This document shows positions 8,983 through 17,132 of a stretch of DNA of 64,000 nt, one piece after another. The DNA is taken from assembly GCA_902763085.1 (NCBI GenBank), contig CACWQW010000013.1:1-64000 (forward strand), in the 5' to 3' direction. Source of the stretch: Dongibacter bovis. Lineage in GTDB: Bacteria > Bacillota > Negativicutes > Selenomonadales > Selenomonadaceae. A program made the translations under genes and the position numbers. The first letter of the stretch is position 1, and every line of letters begins with the position of its first letter. The notes beneath the pieces were generated by a model, which saw nothing but the letters and a program-made list of their open reading frames with translations, ran no database searches and had not been told where the DNA came from.

Positions 8983-10506
8983 TCACGCCTGTGACTGCGT
9001 CTCACGGTCGAACAGGCGGCCGCTGCGGTCCTCGAAATGCGTATGCAGGAATTTCTCTGCGCGCGCGGAGAGCGGTGCGCCGTAGAACTCGCGGTAGAGC
9101 GCCTGCACCTCGCCGTTCTCGTGGCTCATGCGCCGCGGCGCTCCCTTGTCCTCCGCGTAGAGTGCCTCCATGCGCTTCCTGCGCACCGCCTCGTCTGCGG
9201 GGAACTCGCTCTTCGGCTGCCCACCGCCGCCGAGGCAGCCGCCAGGGCACGCCATGAACTCGATGAACTGCCAGCGGCTCCTCCCGGTGCGGCGCACCTC
9301 GTCGAGCACGTGTCGCGCCGCCGCCATGCCGCTCACGACGGCGACATGCACCGTACCGACGCCCGGCACGGATGCTGCGGCCTCCTTGATGGAGGTGAGT
9401 CCGCGCACCGCCTGCCAGGAGAGGAGATCTGCCGGCGGCTGCTGCTTCGTCGCGAAATAGTAGAGCGACCGCACCGCCGCCTCCGTCACGCCGCCCGTCG
9501 CCGCGAAGATGCGCCCTGCACCCGAGCTCTCGCCGAGCACGGAGTCGTATCCAGACGGCGAGAGCGCGGAAAAATCGATGCCGCGGCGCTTGATGAGGCG
9601 CGCGAGCTCCCGCGTCGTCAGCACGTAGTCGACGTCGACGCGGCCATCGACGCCGAGCTCCTCGCGCTGCGCCTCGAACTTCTTCGCCGTGCAGGGCATG
9701 ATGGAGACCGTGACGATGTTTTCAGGCGCGATACCCTGCTTCTCCGCGTAGTACGACTTGACCGTCGCGCCGAGCATGGCGGCCGGCGACTTGCAGGTGG
9801 AAAGGTGCTCCATGAGGTCAGGGTAGAAATACTCGCAGAACTTGACCCAGCCGGGACAGCACGAGGTGAAATGCGGCAGCTCCGCCTGCTTCTTCGTCAG
9901 GCGCATGAGCGCCTCGCTCGCCTCCTCCATGATCGTGATGTCCGCGCCCGTGCAGGTGTCGAACACCGCGTCGAACCCGAGCGCCCGGAGCGCTGCGACC
10001 TGCTGCGCGCTCACGATGGCGCCGGGCGCGAGGCCGAACTCCTCGCCGAGAGAAACCTTCGTCGCGGGCGCCGTCTGCACGACGACGTATTTCTCATCGT
10101 CCGCGAGCGCCGCCTCGACCTCCTCTACGGCTGGGCGCTCCGTGATCGCTCCCGTCGGGCACCAGAGCGTGCACTGCCCGCAGCCGATGCACGCCGTTTC
10201 ATCCTTGATGGGCAGCGGATAGTAGCCGTGGACGCTCATCACTTTCTGACACGCCTCGATGCACTGGCCGCAGAGAATGCATTTCTCATCGTCGCGCACG
10301 ATGGCGGCGTTGTCCGGCGCGATGGCGACGCGCCCCTTGAGCTGCGCCGGGAAATCGCCACGCCCGTGATACTGGTCCGGCATCCAGCCGTCGCCGCCCG
10401 ACTGCTTCTCCTCACTCGCACAGCCAGAAGCCAGGACGCCGAGACCGAACAGGCTCGTACCTGAGGCGAGCTTCAAAAAATCCCTGCGCGAAATATTCTG
10501 TGCCAT
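8983..10506 (-). CDS. Periplasmic Tat-exported [FeFe]-hydrogenase, probable lipoprotein
   Basis: Catalytic hydrogenase of 507 residues. The N-terminus has a twin-arginine signal SRRDFLKLASG and then LASGC, which fits a lipobox with Cys29 as the lipidated residue. Two [4Fe-4S] sites follow (Cys 76/79/82/86 and 106/109/112/116). All three H-cluster motifs are present: TSCCPGW (214-220), MPCTAKKFEAQREE (270 on) and MACPGGCLGGGGQP (418-431). A small-subunit-like region lies at the C-terminus. The ATG is preferred over a GTG three codons earlier because AAAGG lies 9 bases before it. HydE, HydF and HydG maturases are not in the window. Uptake or evolution cannot be decided from sequence. Confidence 0.93.
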   Translation of the reverse strand: MAQNISRRDFLKLASGTSLFGLGVLASGCASEEKQSGGDGWMPDQYHGRGDFPAQLKGRVAIAPDNAAIVRDDEKCILCGQCIEACQKVMSVHGYYPLPIKDETACIGCGQCTLWCPTGAITERPAVEEVEAALADDEKYVVVQTAPATKVSLGEEFGLAPGAIVSAQQVAALRALGFDAVFDTCTGADITIMEEASEALMRLTKKQAELPHFTSCCPGWVKFCEYFYPDLMEHLSTCKSPAAMLGATVKSYYAEKQGIAPENIVTVSIMPCTAKKFEAQREELGVDGRVDVDYVLTTRELARLIKRRGIDFSALSPSGYDSVLGESSGAGRIFAATGGVTEAAVRSLYYFATKQQPPADLLSWQAVRGLTSIKEAAASVPGVGTVHVAVVSGMAAARHVLDEVRRTGRSRWQFIEFMACPGGCLGGGGQPKSEFPADEAVRRKRMEALYAEDKGAPRRMSHENGEVQALYREFYGAPLSARAEKFLHTHFEDRSGRLFDRETQSQA

Positions 10507-10553
10507 GCAGGTCACCCTTTCTTTCCACCGAAAAAGCCATGGTTTGTTCTTGT

Positions 10554-10581
10554 TTTATAAATTACATGAATTGGCTAACAA
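10554..10581 (-). promoter_or_regulatory. Candidate promoter of the hydrogenase operon
   Basis: TTGTTA, 16 bases, TATAAA on the minus strand, about 50 bases before the hydrogenase start. The match is imperfect and other AT-rich hexamers nearby are possible. Confidence 0.4.
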
Positions 10582-10684
10582 TTTCTCTTGTAACTTATCA
10601 TATCATAAACGGGACGTTAATTTCCAGCGTAAAAAATGGTATTTCGCGCATTTCCGGCAGAAAGTACGGTGTAATATTGTAAAT

Positions 10685-10713
10685 TTGTCAACTTCACATC
10701 TTTTTTCTGTTAT
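10685..10713 (+). promoter_or_regulatory. Candidate promoter of the kinase-like gene
   Basis: TTGTCA, 17 bases, TGTTAT on the plus strand, which leaves an untranslated leader of about 140 bases. Confidence 0.4.
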
Positions 10714-10857
10714 TTTTTCTACATGTCTTTATCAAGAAGGACAGCTCCGTCCCCTGTCCCATCGCCTCTGCCGATCGGTAGGAGTTCCCTCCTTCCCCGT
10801 CGAACAATAGGAGTAACGAATGGATTGACCCACTGCGTGTACAAAGGAGTGTTCCAC

Positions 10858-11862
10858 ATGTCAGCGAAATCATGGCGCAGCTGCCGCGTGACCATCAACG
10901 GACGGGTGCGCAAGCTCTCCTACAGCGACGACGCCATCAAGCATCTCTTTTTGCCGCTGCTCCAGCGCCTCTCCGACCTCTCGCGCCACGAGGGACGCCG
11001 TGTCGTCGCCTTCCTCGCGGCGCCTGCCGACACGGGCAAGACGACGCTCGCGCTCTTCCTCGAGCGCCTCTCGCTGCTCGGCGCCGAGAGCGGTCTGCTG
11101 CCGCTCCAGCGGCTCGGGCTCGAGGGGTTCGGGCGGCAGACGTCGGAGCTCGACGCCGAAGGGAAGCCTCTCTCTCCCTATGCGCCGGAGGCGTTCGATA
11201 CTGAGGAACTCACGAAGAAGCTTGCCGCACTCGCCGCAGGCGAGGACCTGCGCTGGCCCGTCTTCGACAAGGCGCGCGGGGAAAGCATCCCCGAGATCAC
11301 GCCCGTGCGCAAGCCCATCGTACTCGTCGAAGGTTGCTGGCTGCTGCTCAAGCAGGACGGCTGGGAACATCTGCGCTCCTTTGCCGACTACACGCTCGCG
11401 ATCATGGCGCAGCCGGAGAGCCTCGCCGCGCGCACGACGCAGCGCCTCGTCGACCGCGGGCTCACGCCGCAGGACGCGGCGGCGCGCTACGACCGCGACT
11501 ACCGTCCCGCCATCATGCAGGTGCTCACGCAGTCCTGGCCGGCGGATGAGACCTGGATCTACAGCCCGGACGGCGACTATCATCCGCAGCCCGACCGGCT
11601 GAAGAACTACCGCGCGAAGCAGAAGTCGACGCAGACGGATTTCGACTCCGTGCGGCGCAAGGATGAGCCGATCTTCCGCGCCTACGAGGAGCAGATGACG
11701 AAGAGTGGCGGCCAGACGTTCGCCGTCGGCTACCAGCAGGGCCTCGAGACGGCGCGGCGCAACATCCTGCGCCGCCTCGCAAGCTCCGGCGGCATGGGGC
11801 GCGAAGCGCTCAAAGAGACATTCCACATCACAGAGGAGGAGCTCCAGAAGCTCCTCTCCTAA
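10858..11862 (+). CDS. P-loop kinase-like protein (uridine kinase/phosphoribulokinase superfamily), role unknown
   Basis: 334 residues. A P-loop AAPADTGKTTLALFLERL (about residue 55) begins a nucleotide-kinase-like domain. It continues through VEGCWLLL (Walker-B-like, about 160) and an arginine-rich lid (RTTQRLVDRGLT). This resembles the uridine kinase/PRK/pantothenate kinase superfamily. The C-terminal ~90 residues (from the YHPQPDRLKNYR region) are not recognised. The P-loop is slightly unusual (ADTGKT rather than GSGKS). The ATG follows AAAGGAG by 9 bases; open frame upstream has no such site. It is monocistronic, divergent from the hydrogenase, with its own terminator. The substrate cannot be inferred. 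Confidence 0.6.
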   Translation: MSAKSWRSCRVTINGRVRKLSYSDDAIKHLFLPLLQRLSDLSRHEGRRVVAFLAAPADTGKTTLALFLERLSLLGAESGLLPLQRLGLEGFGRQTSELDAEGKPLSPYAPEAFDTEELTKKLAALAAGEDLRWPVFDKARGESIPEITPVRKPIVLVEGCWLLLKQDGWEHLRSFADYTLAIMAQPESLAARTTQRLVDRGLTPQDAAARYDRDYRPAIMQVLTQSWPADETWIYSPDGDYHPQPDRLKNYRAKQKSTQTDFDSVRRKDEPIFRAYEEQMTKSGGQTFAVGYQQGLETARRNILRRLASSGGMGREALKETFHITEEELQKLLS

Positions 11863-11880
11863 GTCCAGGGCACAGCAAAC

Positions 11881-11918
11881 GGCGGCCTCCCCTCTTCCGG
11901 GAGACCGCCGCTTTCTTT
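11881..11918 (+). terminator. Terminator between the kinase-like gene and the TRAP permease
   Basis: Stem GGCGGCCTCCC / GGGAGACCGCC with a 7-base loop, followed on the plus strand by CTTTCTTTT. It ends the plus-strand gene; its place between convergent genes means it may also serve the minus-strand permease. Confidence 0.8.
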
Positions 11919-11952
11919 TCAGATATGGGAACTGCCAGGGAGCGCAATCGCC

Positions 11953-13884
11953 TTATGCCGCGACCTGCACTGCCTTCCGCCGCTTCCACTGGCTCAGCAG
12001 GACGACGGCGAAGAGCGCGAAACCCGCAAGGTCCGTCATCATGCCCGGCTTGATCATCATGAGGCCGCCGGCGATGAGCAGCAGGCGCTCGTAGGGGCGG
12101 CAGGTATCCGCCAGATAGCCGATGAGCGCGGAACTCAGGGCGACCATACCGATGATGGCGGTGATGGTCGTGAGGATGAGCGTCCCCGCCGTCGCGTCGA
12201 TCATGAGGATGACGGGCGAGAGCACGAACATGTACGGGATGATGAAGGCCGCGATCGCGAGTTTCGAGGCGTTGATGCCCGTGCGCAGGGCGTTGCCACC
12301 CGCGATGCCCGCACCGGCAAACGCCGCGAGCGCGACCGGCGGCGTGACATCGGCGATGATGCCGAAATAGAACACGAACATGTGCGCTGCGAGCACGGGC
12401 ACGCCCATCTGGATGATGGCCGGCGCCGCGATCGTCGAGGTGATGACGTAGTTCGCCGTCGTCGGCACGCCCATGCCGAGCACGATCGCCGTGATCATCG
12501 TGAAGAAGAGCGTCGGGAGCAGCAGGCCGCCCGAGAGCGTCAGCAGCCCGGACGCGAGCTTGAGCCCGACGCCCGTCTTCGTGACGACGCCGATGACGAT
12601 GCCCGCCGAGGCGCACGCCACGAGCACGGAGAGCACGTTGCGCGCGCCCTTGTCGAGGCCGCGCACGATCTCGACGGGCTTCATGCGCGTCGATTTCCGC
12701 AGCGCGGAGCAGACGATGGAGAGCACGATGGCGACGAGCGCCGCGCGCATCGGCGTGTAGCCTGAGACGAGCAGGTAGACGATGACGACGAGCGGCAGCG
12801 CGAGATGACCCCGCTCGAGGAAGAGACGGCTGAACTTCGGCAGCTGCTCGCGCGGCAGGCCCTTGAGGTTGTTGCGCTTCGCCTCGAAATGCACGCCGAG
12901 CCAGACGCCCGTGAAATAGAGCAGCGCCGGGATCACCGCCGCCTTGACGATATCGATGTAGGGGACGCCGACGAACTCCGCCATGAGGAACGCCGCCGCG
13001 CCCATGACGGGCGGCATGAGCTGGCCGCCCGTCGACGCCGCTGCCTCGACGGCGCCCGCGAAGTTCTTGTGGTAGCCGAGCTTCTTCATCATCGGGATCG
13101 TGAGCGAGCCCGTGCCGACGACGTTCGCCACGGAGCTGCCGGACACCGTGCCCATGAGGCCGGAGGAGAGCACGGCGACTTTCGCCGGGCCGCCGCTCGC
13201 CCAGCCCGCAATGCTGTTCGCGAGGTCGATGAAGAATTTTCCGAGCCCCGTCGACTCGAGGTAGGCGCCGAAGAGGATGAAGAGGAAGATGAACGTCGAC
13301 GAGACGCCGAGCGGAATGCCGAAGATGCCCTCCGTCGTGAAATAGAGATGGCTCACGAGCTGGCTGAGCGTGAGGCCGCGATGCGCGAGCACGCCGGGCA
13401 TGTAGGGGCCGGCGAACGCATAGGCGATGAAGCAGAGCACGACCGTCACCATCGGGATGCCGACGACGCGCCGCGTCGCCTCCACGACGAGCAGGATGCC
13501 GAGCAGACCGATGACGAGGTCCGGCGTCGTCACCGTCCCCGAGCGCAGCACGAGCTCCTTGTACTCCAGCACGATGTAGGCGGGCGACGCCGCGCCGAGG
13601 ATGGCGAGCACGACGTCGAGCGGATGTACGCGCGTGCGCGACCAGGACTTGCGCGACGGATAGAGCAGATAGACGAGCGCGAGGCCGAAGCCGAGATGCA
13701 CCGCGCGCTGCAGCTGCGCGTCGAGCACGCCGAACGTCGCCGTATAGAGCTGGAACACGGAGAACGTGATGGCGATGGCAGAGACGATCTTCGCCATGAT
13801 GCCTTTGTACTGCATGGTGTCAGCGTCGCTGTCGTATTTCTTGAGCACCTCCTCCGCAAGCTCTTTCTCTGATTTCTCACTCAT
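11953..13884 (-). CDS. TAXI-family TRAP transporter, fused DctQM permease
   Basis: Membrane permease of 643 residues in which the small (4-helix) and large (12-helix) TRAP subunits are fused, typical of the TAXI subclass. The N-terminal soluble region (MSEKSEKELAEEVLKKYDSD) is followed by about 16 hydrophobic helices and family-type segments such as SGSSVANVVGTGSLTIPMMKK and TGGQLMPPVMGAAAF. Ion-driven uptake of a carboxylate or amino acid is expected. The start is the ATG after GGAAAGG; a TTG six codons earlier is rejected. The DUF1850 gene and the TAXI binding protein lie upstream in the same operon. Confidence 0.93.
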   Translation of the reverse strand: MSEKSEKELAEEVLKKYDSDADTMQYKGIMAKIVSAIAITFSVFQLYTATFGVLDAQLQRAVHLGFGLALVYLLYPSRKSWSRTRVHPLDVVLAILGAASPAYIVLEYKELVLRSGTVTTPDLVIGLLGILLVVEATRRVVGIPMVTVVLCFIAYAFAGPYMPGVLAHRGLTLSQLVSHLYFTTEGIFGIPLGVSSTFIFLFILFGAYLESTGLGKFFIDLANSIAGWASGGPAKVAVLSSGLMGTVSGSSVANVVGTGSLTIPMMKKLGYHKNFAGAVEAAASTGGQLMPPVMGAAAFLMAEFVGVPYIDIVKAAVIPALLYFTGVWLGVHFEAKRNNLKGLPREQLPKFSRLFLERGHLALPLVVIVYLLVSGYTPMRAALVAIVLSIVCSALRKSTRMKPVEIVRGLDKGARNVLSVLVACASAGIVIGVVTKTGVGLKLASGLLTLSGGLLLPTLFFTMITAIVLGMGVPTTANYVITSTIAAPAIIQMGVPVLAAHMFVFYFGIIADVTPPVALAAFAGAGIAGGNALRTGINASKLAIAAFIIPYMFVLSPVILMIDATAGTLILTTITAIIGMVALSSALIGYLADTCRPYERLLLIAGGLMMIKPGMMTDLAGFALFAVVLLSQWKRRKAVQVAA

Positions 13885-13910
13885 ATAGAACATCCTTTCC
13901 AAAGGGAATT

Positions 13911-14429
13911 TCAGCGGAATACCTCATAGCCGGGCGCGACCAAAAGATCGATCTTCGTCCCCGGCGGGAACATCTCGTAGAGGCGCAGCGTCCCCGCCGA
14001 CGTGGTGAGCGTGAGCTGCGTGCCGACGCCCGTGCGCAGCGAGATCGTGCGGAAATGGCGGTCCATGTGGTCGAACACGAAGAAATCCCCCTCCTCGTGG
14101 AACTCGCCCTCGCTGAGCCAAAACGGCAGGCCGACGCCAAACGACTGATAACGCGTCGAACAGAGGCGCAGCTCTTTCTTCTGCCCATCCGCCACGAGGT
14201 TCTCGAGCACCGGCGTCTTCTGCACCGAATGCATGAACCAGATGGAGAACGGCTGCTCTTGGCGAAGCGGCAGCGCGGCGAGCGTCCGCCCGCCGCCGCG
14301 GATGAGGAATACCGGCTGCAGCAGCTCGAGGAAGATGAGCAAACAGCCGAGCGCGAGCACGCTGAAAACCTTGATTTTCTTCATGGAGAAAGGGCGGGCA
14401 AGCGCCCGCCCCTGCCTTCTTTCCTTCAC
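13911..14429 (-). CDS. DUF1850 protein of the TAXI transporter operon
   Basis: 172 residues from a GTG start, or 157 from the ATG 15 codons later. One membrane helix (KVFSVLALGCLLIFLELLQ) is followed by a soluble domain with FSIWFMHSVQKTPVLE, typical of DUF1850 proteins that accompany TAXI-TRAP systems. Function is unknown; a periplasmic accessory role is inferred from context. The start is ambiguous. The GTG directly follows the stop of the binding-protein gene (TAAGTG), whereas the ATG has no ribosome site and sits just after a perfect hairpin. GTG with translational coupling is preferred. Confidence 0.8.
   Translation of the reverse strand: MKERRQGRALARPFSMKKIKVFSVLALGCLLIFLELLQPVFLIRGGGRTLAALPLRQEQPFSIWFMHSVQKTPVLENLVADGQKKELRLCSTRYQSFGVGLPFWLSEGEFHEEGDFFVFDHMDRHFRTISLRTGVGTQLTLTTSAGTLRLYEMFPPGTKIDLLVAPGYEVFR
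14392..14411 (-). promoter_or_regulatory. Perfect 8-bp hairpin between the TAXI binding protein and DUF1850
   Basis: GGGCGGGC, GCTT, GCCCGCCC on the minus strand, followed by TTTCTCC. It lies inside the first codons of the DUF1850 frame if GTG is used. It could stabilise or partially terminate the upstream binding-protein mRNA, giving the usual excess of binding protein over permease. Confidence 0.6.
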
Positions 14430-15398
14430 TTATTTCTCTTCAAAGAACTTCTTCGCACCTGCGTTCATGTCAAGCGACATGCCCTTCTCAGCATTCTCCT
14501 TCGAGATGAGCTTGCCGACGGAATGCGCCGCCTGCAGGCGATCGAGGTTCGAGAAAATCGCCTTCGCAATCTCATAGCCGAGTTTGTCATCGACCTTGTC
14601 GTTCGCCACGAGCATCGACATGACGGAGATCGTCGGCACTTCCTCATTGAAGCCCGCATACGTGCCCGCAGGGATCGTTGTCTTCGTGTAGAACGGGTAC
14701 TTCGCGATCAGCGCGTCCGCCTTGTCGCCGTCGATCGGGAGCAGGCGGATCTTGTTCTGCGAGGAGATATCCTGCACGGAGGCCGTCGGATAGCCTGCCG
14801 TGAGGAATGCCGCATCGACGTTGCCGTCCTTGAGCGCGCTCGCGGCCTCGCCGAACGAGAGGTACTGCACGTCGATGTCATCGTAGGTGATGCCGTACGC
14901 CGCGAGGATCTGACGCGCATTCGCCTCCGCGCCGGAGCCTGCCGCGCCGACCGCGACACGCTTGCCCTTGAGGTCCGCGATCGTCTTGATGCCCGAGCTG
15001 TCGAGTGTCACGAACTGGCACGTCTCAGGATAGAGCGTCGCGATGCCCTTGAGGTTCGTCACCTTCTTGTCCTGGAACATCTCCGTGCCGTTCACAGCGT
15101 AGTAAGTGATATCGTTCTGCACGATCGCCATGTCGACGGAGCCGTCCTTGAGCATGTTGATGTTCGCGACCGTCGCCCCCGTGCTCTGCGCACTCGCGTT
15201 CATGCCCTCGATGTTGTTGTTGAGGATCTCCGCGATGGCGCCGCCGATGGGGTAATACGTCCCCGCCGTGCCGCCCGTGCCGATGTTGAGGAATTTCTTC
15301 TGGCTCGCCTGATCGCCGCCGCAGCCCGTAAGGAGCGCCGCCGAGACGACAACCGCCAGCCCTGCCGTCAAAATCTTTTTCATGGAACCGAACTTCAT
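14430..15398 (-). CDS. TAXI-family TRAP substrate-binding lipoprotein
   Basis: Periplasmic binding protein of 322 residues. The signal peptide ends in LLTGCGG, a clear lipobox, so the mature protein should be membrane-anchored. The family core is evident: LNIGTGGTAGTYYPIGGAIA at the start of the mature domain, and later LKGKRVAVGAAGSGAE and DAAFLTAGYP. The start ATG follows GGAGGG by about 7 bases; an internal Met five codons later is possible. It is first in the operon with DUF1850 and the fused permease. TAXI proteins with known ligands bind acidic amino acids or organic acids; glutamate here would fit the operator motif shared with gdhA, but that is inference. Confidence 0.95.
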   Translation of the reverse strand: MKFGSMKKILTAGLAVVVSAALLTGCGGDQASQKKFLNIGTGGTAGTYYPIGGAIAEILNNNIEGMNASAQSTGATVANINMLKDGSVDMAIVQNDITYYAVNGTEMFQDKKVTNLKGIATLYPETCQFVTLDSSGIKTIADLKGKRVAVGAAGSGAEANARQILAAYGITYDDIDVQYLSFGEAASALKDGNVDAAFLTAGYPTASVQDISSQNKIRLLPIDGDKADALIAKYPFYTKTTIPAGTYAGFNEEVPTISVMSMLVANDKVDDKLGYEIAKAIFSNLDRLQAAHSVGKLISKENAEKGMSLDMNAGAKKFFEEK

Positions 15399-15447
15399 GC
15401 AGATCCCTCCAAATCATTCATATAATTTCTTTATAAAATCTATGAAG

Positions 15448-15476
15448 ATTATAGCATAGGAGGTGTACACTCGCAA
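15448..15476 (-). promoter_or_regulatory. Promoter of the TAXI transporter operon, with GTGTACAC in the spacer
   Basis: TTGCGA, 17 bases, TATAAT on the minus strand. The spacer contains the perfect palindrome GTGTACAC (15463-15470), a position from which a bound repressor would block polymerase. Confidence 0.7.
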
Positions 15477-15515
15477 GAGATATTCTGGTAATTTCTTTGA
15501 TATTGTACAGTTATA

Positions 15516-15533
15516 TTGTATACATGCGTACAA
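15516..15533. promoter_or_regulatory. Operator-like palindrome upstream of the TAXI promoter
   Basis: TTGTATACATGCGTACAA is an 18-bp imperfect palindrome (14 of 18 positions symmetric). Its TGTATACATG core recurs upstream of gdhA. A TTGTACA half-site lies at 15503-15509. The spacing and symmetry resemble GntR-family operators; no regulator is identified. Confidence 0.5.
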
Positions 15534-15615
15534 ATCTTGATGAATGTCTATGATTCCTCTCGCAGGTTCCGATTGCCGCGTGTTGGTTCTTCTTTCCTTT
15601 GGAAACAGCGCGTCT

Positions 15616-16995
15616 TCAGCTGCGCGGCATCGCGAGCTTGAGCGCCTCGCCGATCGTCGCTGCACCGTAGAGCGCGATGCCGCGCACCCCCTCCGCGATC
15701 TGCTCGTAGTTCTTGCGCGGCAGGATGACGTGGGAGAAGCCGAGCCGCTTCGCCTCGTGCACGCGGAGCTCCGCCTGCGAGACGGCGCGCACTTCCCCGG
15801 AGAGGCCGACCTCGCCAAAGACGATCGTCTTTGGGCGCAGCAGGCGGTTCGCGAAGCTCGACGCCATGGCGACGCAGATGCCGAGGTCCGCCGCTGGCTC
15901 GTCGATGCGGATGCCGCCCGCGACCTTCACGTAGACATCACAGGCGCCGATCTGCAGGTGGACGCGCTTCTCGAGGACGGCGAGCAAGAGCTGGATACGC
16001 TTGATGTCGACGGCGTCTGACGTGCGGCGCGGCGGCACGTAAGGCGTCGGCGCGACGAGCGCCTGCAGCTCGACGAGCAGCGGGCGCGTCCCCTCGACGG
16101 TCGGAATGATGACCGTGCCGCTGTCCTCCTCGCGCTCTGAGAGGAAGAGCTTCGAGGCGTCGGGCACGTCGATGAGGCCCGCCTCGCGCATCTCGAAGAG
16201 GCCGAGCTCGTTCGTGCTGCCGAACCTGTTCTTCACGGCGCGCAGCACGCGGTACTCCGCGTTGCGCTCGCCCTCGAAATAGAGCACGGTGTCGACGATA
16301 TGCTCGAGCACGCGTGGGCCTGCGAGGTTGCCTTCCTTCGTCACGTGACCGATGAGGAAGACGGCGATGCCGTGCGTCTTCGCGATGCGAAGGAGCGAGA
16401 CGGCGCACTCGCGCACCTGCGAGACGCTGCCGGGCGCGGAGGCAATGTCCGGCCGCAGCATCGTCTGAATCGAGTCGATGACGAGGAGCTCCGGTTTCTC
16501 GTGCTCGACGTGCGCTTCGATGGTCTCGAGGTTCGTCTCGCTCACGACGAGGAGCGTATCGGCGAGGGCGTCGAGGCGGTCGGCGCGCATGCGCACCTGC
16601 CGCGTGCTCTCCTCGCCTGTCACGTAGAGCACGCGCTTCCCCTGCCGCGCGACCTTGGCGCACGCCTCGAGCGTGAGGCTCGACTTGCCGACGCCGGGGT
16701 CGCCGACGATGAGCACGAGCGAGCCTGGGATCACGCCGCCGCCCAGCACGCGGTCGAGCTCGCCCGATCCCGTCGAGAACCGCGGCAGGTCGCGCGTCTC
16801 GACCTCTGCGATGGGCTGCGGCTTTTGCGCGTCGGAGAGGCCGAGCCGCAGGCCGCCCCCCTTTGGCGGCTCCTCGGGGATCACCTCTTCGACGAGCGTG
16901 TTCCAGCTGCCGCATCCCGGACATCTCCCGAGCCATTGCAGGCTGTCATAGCCGCATTGCTGGCAGACATACCGCGTCTTCCTCTTCTTTGCCAT
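15616..16995 (-). CDS. radA: DNA repair/recombination ATPase RadA (Sms)
   Basis: RecA-like branch-migration ATPase of 459 residues. An N-terminal zinc finger (CQQCGYDSLQWLGRCPGCGSW, with two CxxC pairs) precedes the ATPase core with Walker A GDPGVGKSSLT and the RadA-specific KNRFGSTNELGLFEM. A C-terminal Lon-protease-like domain follows (ADLGICVAMASSFANR, FGEVGLSGEVRAV). The start is the ATG preceded by GGAGGAGC. It lies downstream of the ctsR-clpC operon but behind its terminator, so it may have its own promoter. Confidence 0.97.
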   Translation of the reverse strand: MAKKRKTRYVCQQCGYDSLQWLGRCPGCGSWNTLVEEVIPEEPPKGGGLRLGLSDAQKPQPIAEVETRDLPRFSTGSGELDRVLGGGVIPGSLVLIVGDPGVGKSSLTLEACAKVARQGKRVLYVTGEESTRQVRMRADRLDALADTLLVVSETNLETIEAHVEHEKPELLVIDSIQTMLRPDIASAPGSVSQVRECAVSLLRIAKTHGIAVFLIGHVTKEGNLAGPRVLEHIVDTVLYFEGERNAEYRVLRAVKNRFGSTNELGLFEMREAGLIDVPDASKLFLSEREEDSGTVIIPTVEGTRPLLVELQALVAPTPYVPPRRTSDAVDIKRIQLLLAVLEKRVHLQIGACDVYVKVAGGIRIDEPAADLGICVAMASSFANRLLRPKTIVFGEVGLSGEVRAVSQAELRVHEAKRLGFSHVILPRKNYEQIAEGVRGIALYGAATIGEALKLAMPRS

Positions 16996-17064
16996 GCTGC
17001 TCCTCCCTCTCCATCGGCGGCCGTCTCCAGCGGTGCCGCCGCGCATGATACTACATTCCTTACT

Positions 17065-17107
17065 AAAAAAGAGCTGTCCGCGGGCAATGCCTGCCCGCGG
17101 GCAGCTC
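17065..17107 (-). terminator. Intrinsic terminator of the ctsR-mcsA-mcsB-clpC operon
   Basis: Minus-strand stem GAGCTGCCCGCGGGCA / TGCCCGCGGACAGCTC with a 5-base loop and TTTTTT. Confidence 0.9.
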
Positions 17108-17132
17108 AGGGCGTGCCACAGAGGCTGTGCCC

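Larger units (their letters stand above)
10507..10857. other. Divergent intergenic region between hydrogenase and kinase-like gene
   Basis: AT-rich stretch with no credible gene. It holds the candidate promoters listed separately for both directions. The 140-base leader before the plus-strand gene contains one small hairpin (GGACAG...CTGTCC, about 10740-10760). No Fnr, Rex or riboswitch consensus was recognised. Confidence 0.6.
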
